From: Nautiliaceae bacterium
GTDB lineage: Bacteria; Campylobacterota; Campylobacteria; Campylobacterales; Nautiliaceae
Direction: 5' to 3'
Length of the DNA: 18,019 bases
NCBI GenBank assembly: GCA_027063075.1
Contig: JAMOSM010000021.1
Location: 1-18,019 of the forward strand
Position numbers and translations under genes: made by a program. A model generated the notes under the pieces. It was not told where the DNA came from. It searched no databases and saw only the letters and a list, made by a program, of their open reading frames with translations. Shown in pieces: positions 16,138 through 18,019 of this stretch (positions are counted from its first letter, which is position 1; every line of letters starts with the position of its first letter).

Positions 16138-17178
16138 ATGGAAGAGGTGGAAAAATTAAAAAAAGAATTAAATTACCTAAGACAATACAAAGAAGCACTT
16201 GACAAAATTGCAATTATTTCAAAAACAGATACAACCGGAATAATTAAAGATGTTAATAAAGCCTTTGAAAAAATCTCAGGATTTAAAAAAGAAGAACTGC
16301 TCAATAAACCTCACAATATAATCCGCCATCCAGATATGCCAAAAGCTGTTTTTAAAAAAATGTGGGACACAATTAAAAAAGGGAAAATTTTTAAAGGGGT
16401 TATAAAAAACAGGGCAAAAAACGGAAGTGAATACTATGTGATTGCAAATGTAATTCCTATAAAAAATGAAAAAGGAGAAATTGAAGAATATCTTGCAATC
16501 CGTCAGGATATTACAAAACAGATGAAACTTCAGCAGCAAAAAGAGAATTTTACAAACAATTTAATTGAATATTTCCTAAAAAAAATAAATACTCCAACAG
16601 ACAAAATAAAAAAATATACTTTTCTAATAGAACAAGAACTCTCAAAGGAAAAACCTTCTTTAAAAGAAATTAAAAAATTAAATTCATTAATTAAAGAAAA
16701 CAATTTTTTGTTACTTTTAACAAAAAAAATCCTCAGCTATCTTTTAAAGATAAATAAAAAAACCTTTAAAATTTCAAAAGAAGACATAAATTTAATATCT
16801 GTAATTCAATATGCTTATAATCCTTTAAGTAAAATATTTAAAAATAAAATCAAATTTATTTTAAAATCAAAAAAAATATTAGAAGAAAGAGTAAAAAGTG
16901 ATAAAAAACTTTTAGCATTAATGTTTCAAATTCTTTTTTTTGACCTTTTAAAATATTCATCTACAGATATAGAATTTTTTATATCCTGTGAAAAAGAGAT
17001 AGAAATAAAAATAAAATTCACCTCAGAATATGAATTTAATTTAACAAGCGGATTTAAAACTTCAGAAAACATAGAATTAAATGCAGATATGTTTTTTGTA
17101 AGCAAAATTGCAAGAATTTTAGCTATAGAAATAAAAACAGAAAAAGGAGAAATAACTATTATTTTTAATAAAAAATAG
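16138..17178 (+). CDS. Aer-like PAS protein with degenerate histidine-kinase core
   Basis: A soluble 346-residue sensor-like protein. After a short coiled coil (1-20), residues about 25-125 form a PAS domain of the Aer type, with the segment NIIRHPDMPKAVFKKMWDTI at 60-79 and KNRAKNGSEYYVIANVIPI. Such PAS domains usually hold FAD and sense redox or oxygen. The remainder aligns in outline with a HisKA-HATPase kinase core but lacks its chemistry. Where SHELRTP is expected the sequence reads LKKINTP, putting K148 at the histidine position. The N-box is FFDLLKYS with Asp in place of Asn, and no glycine-rich ATP lid is seen. It should therefore not autophosphorylate and may act by protein contact. 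Divergent from dctP; its end overlaps the exchanger gene by 14 bases. Confidence 0.8.
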   Translation: MEEVEKLKKELNYLRQYKEALDKIAIISKTDTTGIIKDVNKAFEKISGFKKEELLNKPHNIIRHPDMPKAVFKKMWDTIKKGKIFKGVIKNRAKNGSEYYVIANVIPIKNEKGEIEEYLAIRQDITKQMKLQQQKENFTNNLIEYFLKKINTPTDKIKKYTFLIEQELSKEKPSLKEIKKLNSLIKENNFLLLLTKKILSYLLKINKKTFKISKEDINLISVIQYAYNPLSKIFKNKIKFILKSKKILEERVKSDKKLLALMFQILFFDLLKYSSTDIEFFISCEKEIEIKIKFTSEYEFNLTSGFKTSENIELNADMFFVSKIARILAIEIKTEKGEITIIFNKK

Positions 17179-18019
17179 CAATTACCGCATAACTTAAAAA
17201 CAACATTAAATGGCTAAGTCCTTCGAGATAATTTGTCTCCCCATCTTCTGTCGTTTTCCATACAAGTAAAATTGTAAGTAAAAGCGCTCCAACCTGAAGC
17301 GGTGTAAAATCAAGAGTAAGTTTTATTCCTACAATCATAGATAAAAATATCAAAGCCGGAACAGTTAAAAGAATACTAACAGTACTTGCTCCCATTGCAA
17401 TATTTATAACACGTTGCATTTCGTCATTTTTTGCGGCCCTAATTGCCGTAAAAAGCTCAGGCGCTACAGTTACAAATGCAATTAAAATCCCTACAAACCC
17501 GGCTGTTAAACCAAAACTCTTAAACACCACTACTCCATCATTTGCAAAAATTTCAGATAAAATTCCAATCAATATAAGTAAAAATGCCAAAAAGAAAATA
17601 TTAAAAATATTAGATTTCCTGTCAAAAAAATAATCCTCGTTTTCATTTTCTTTTACATATCTTTTAACTCTGCTTCTTTTTTTAAATTTAAAAAAATGAA
17701 CATGAGTGTCTGTTTGAAATTTGAAAATAAAAAAATAAAAAATCATTAAAAGCAGCGCTATAATAACACTTGCTTTAAATAAAGAATCTTTATCAGAATG
17801 AAGAGAAATTGTTGTAGGCACTAAAAGCATAGCAGCCGCTACAAACAAAACTGTAGTATAACTTGCACTTGTATCTTCATTATGAACCTGTTCTTTAAAA
17901 CTAAGACCCCCTACAAAAACAGCAAGTCCAAGAAGTGCATTTAAATCAACAATTACAGTAGCAACAATACCGTTTTTAACTGTTTCAAGCACTTCAGGAT
18001 GGTGTTTTGCCTCAAGAAT
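17165..18019 (-). CDS. CaCA-type cation/proton exchanger, C-terminal part (cut by window edge)
   Basis: An inner-membrane antiporter of the calcium/cation exchanger superfamily, probably moving Ca2+ or Na+ against protons. The frame is open to the right edge (visible N-terminal residues ILEAKHHPEVLETVKNG), so 284 residues are seen and the true start lies outside; a GTG at 17992 is not the start. One acidic repeat reads GFVGILIAFVTVAPELFTAIRAAKNDE, the alpha-repeat where the exchanger binds cations, and the C-terminus holds the family motif DGETNYLEGLSHL. About eight hydrophobic helices are visible, split by a charged cytoplasmic loop (FKFKKRSRVKRYVKENENEDY). Substrate cannot be fixed from sequence. 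It runs convergent with the PAS gene. Confidence 0.85.
   Translation of the reverse strand: MLEAKHHPEVLETVKNGIVATVIVDLNALLGLAVFVGGLSFKEQVHNEDTSASYTTVLFVAAAMLLVPTTISLHSDKDSLFKASVIIALLLMIFYFFIFKFQTDTHVHFFKFKKRSRVKRYVKENENEDYFFDRKSNIFNIFFLAFLLILIGILSEIFANDGVVVFKSFGLTAGFVGILIAFVTVAPELFTAIRAAKNDEMQRVINIAMGASTVSILLTVPALIFLSMIVGIKLTLDFTPLQVGALLLTILLVWKTTEDGETNYLEGLSHLMLFLSYAVIAIFY

Noticed and set aside
16276..16539. Minus-strand 87-residue frame inside the PAS gene
   Set aside because: It is an antisense shadow of the PAS coding region, very rich in Phe and without start signals.

Overview
The window is a compact, very AT-rich bacterial chromosome segment that looks like Campylobacterota (epsilonproteobacteria). 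The evidence is the flagellar gate protein FlhA next to an Rrf2 regulator and rpsO, the run mobB-fbp-metG, and surE close to a ThiF-type gene. All three orders are ones I recall from Campylobacter jejuni; this is memory, not a search. A thermophilic or deep-vent relative such as Nautiliales is a guess from general character only. I see no mobile elements, CRISPR arrays, rRNA or tRNA genes.

Layout. Positions 1-2316 (minus) hold mobB, fbp and metG, with metG cut by the left edge. A MgtC/DUF4010 membrane protein (plus) follows and overlaps the tail of flhA (minus). flhA is preceded by an Rrf2-type Fe-S regulator. Between that regulator and rpsO (plus) lies a small decayed or frameshifted gene. 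Next come a membrane protein and hisD (minus), a FetB-like permease (plus), gpmA with an unknown 164-residue protein (minus), and an overlapping plus-strand run surE-ycaO-tcdA. The right end holds a signalling cluster: a metallo-beta-lactamase/ODP-GGDEF protein and a Tat-exported TRAP-type binding protein (minus), then a divergent PAS protein with a degenerate kinase core (plus). A cation exchanger (minus) runs off the right edge.

How the parts work together. Most of the window is housekeeping: gluconeogenesis and glycolysis (Fbp, GpmA), histidine synthesis (HisD), translation (MetG, RpsO), cofactor and tRNA or ribosome modification (MobB, TcdA, YcaO), nucleotide clean-up (SurE) and flagellar export (FlhA). 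The part most likely to be new biology is 13332-17178. There a periplasmic organic-acid binding protein has no transporter membrane subunits beside it. It is coupled to a c-di-GMP synthase carrying a flavodiiron-like oxygen-sensor domain, and faces a flavin-type PAS protein that has lost its catalytic histidine. Other points of interest are an apparent CTG start for flhA, a twice-frameshifted secreted-protein gene upstream of rpsO, and several very short divergent gaps in which extended -10 promoters overlap.
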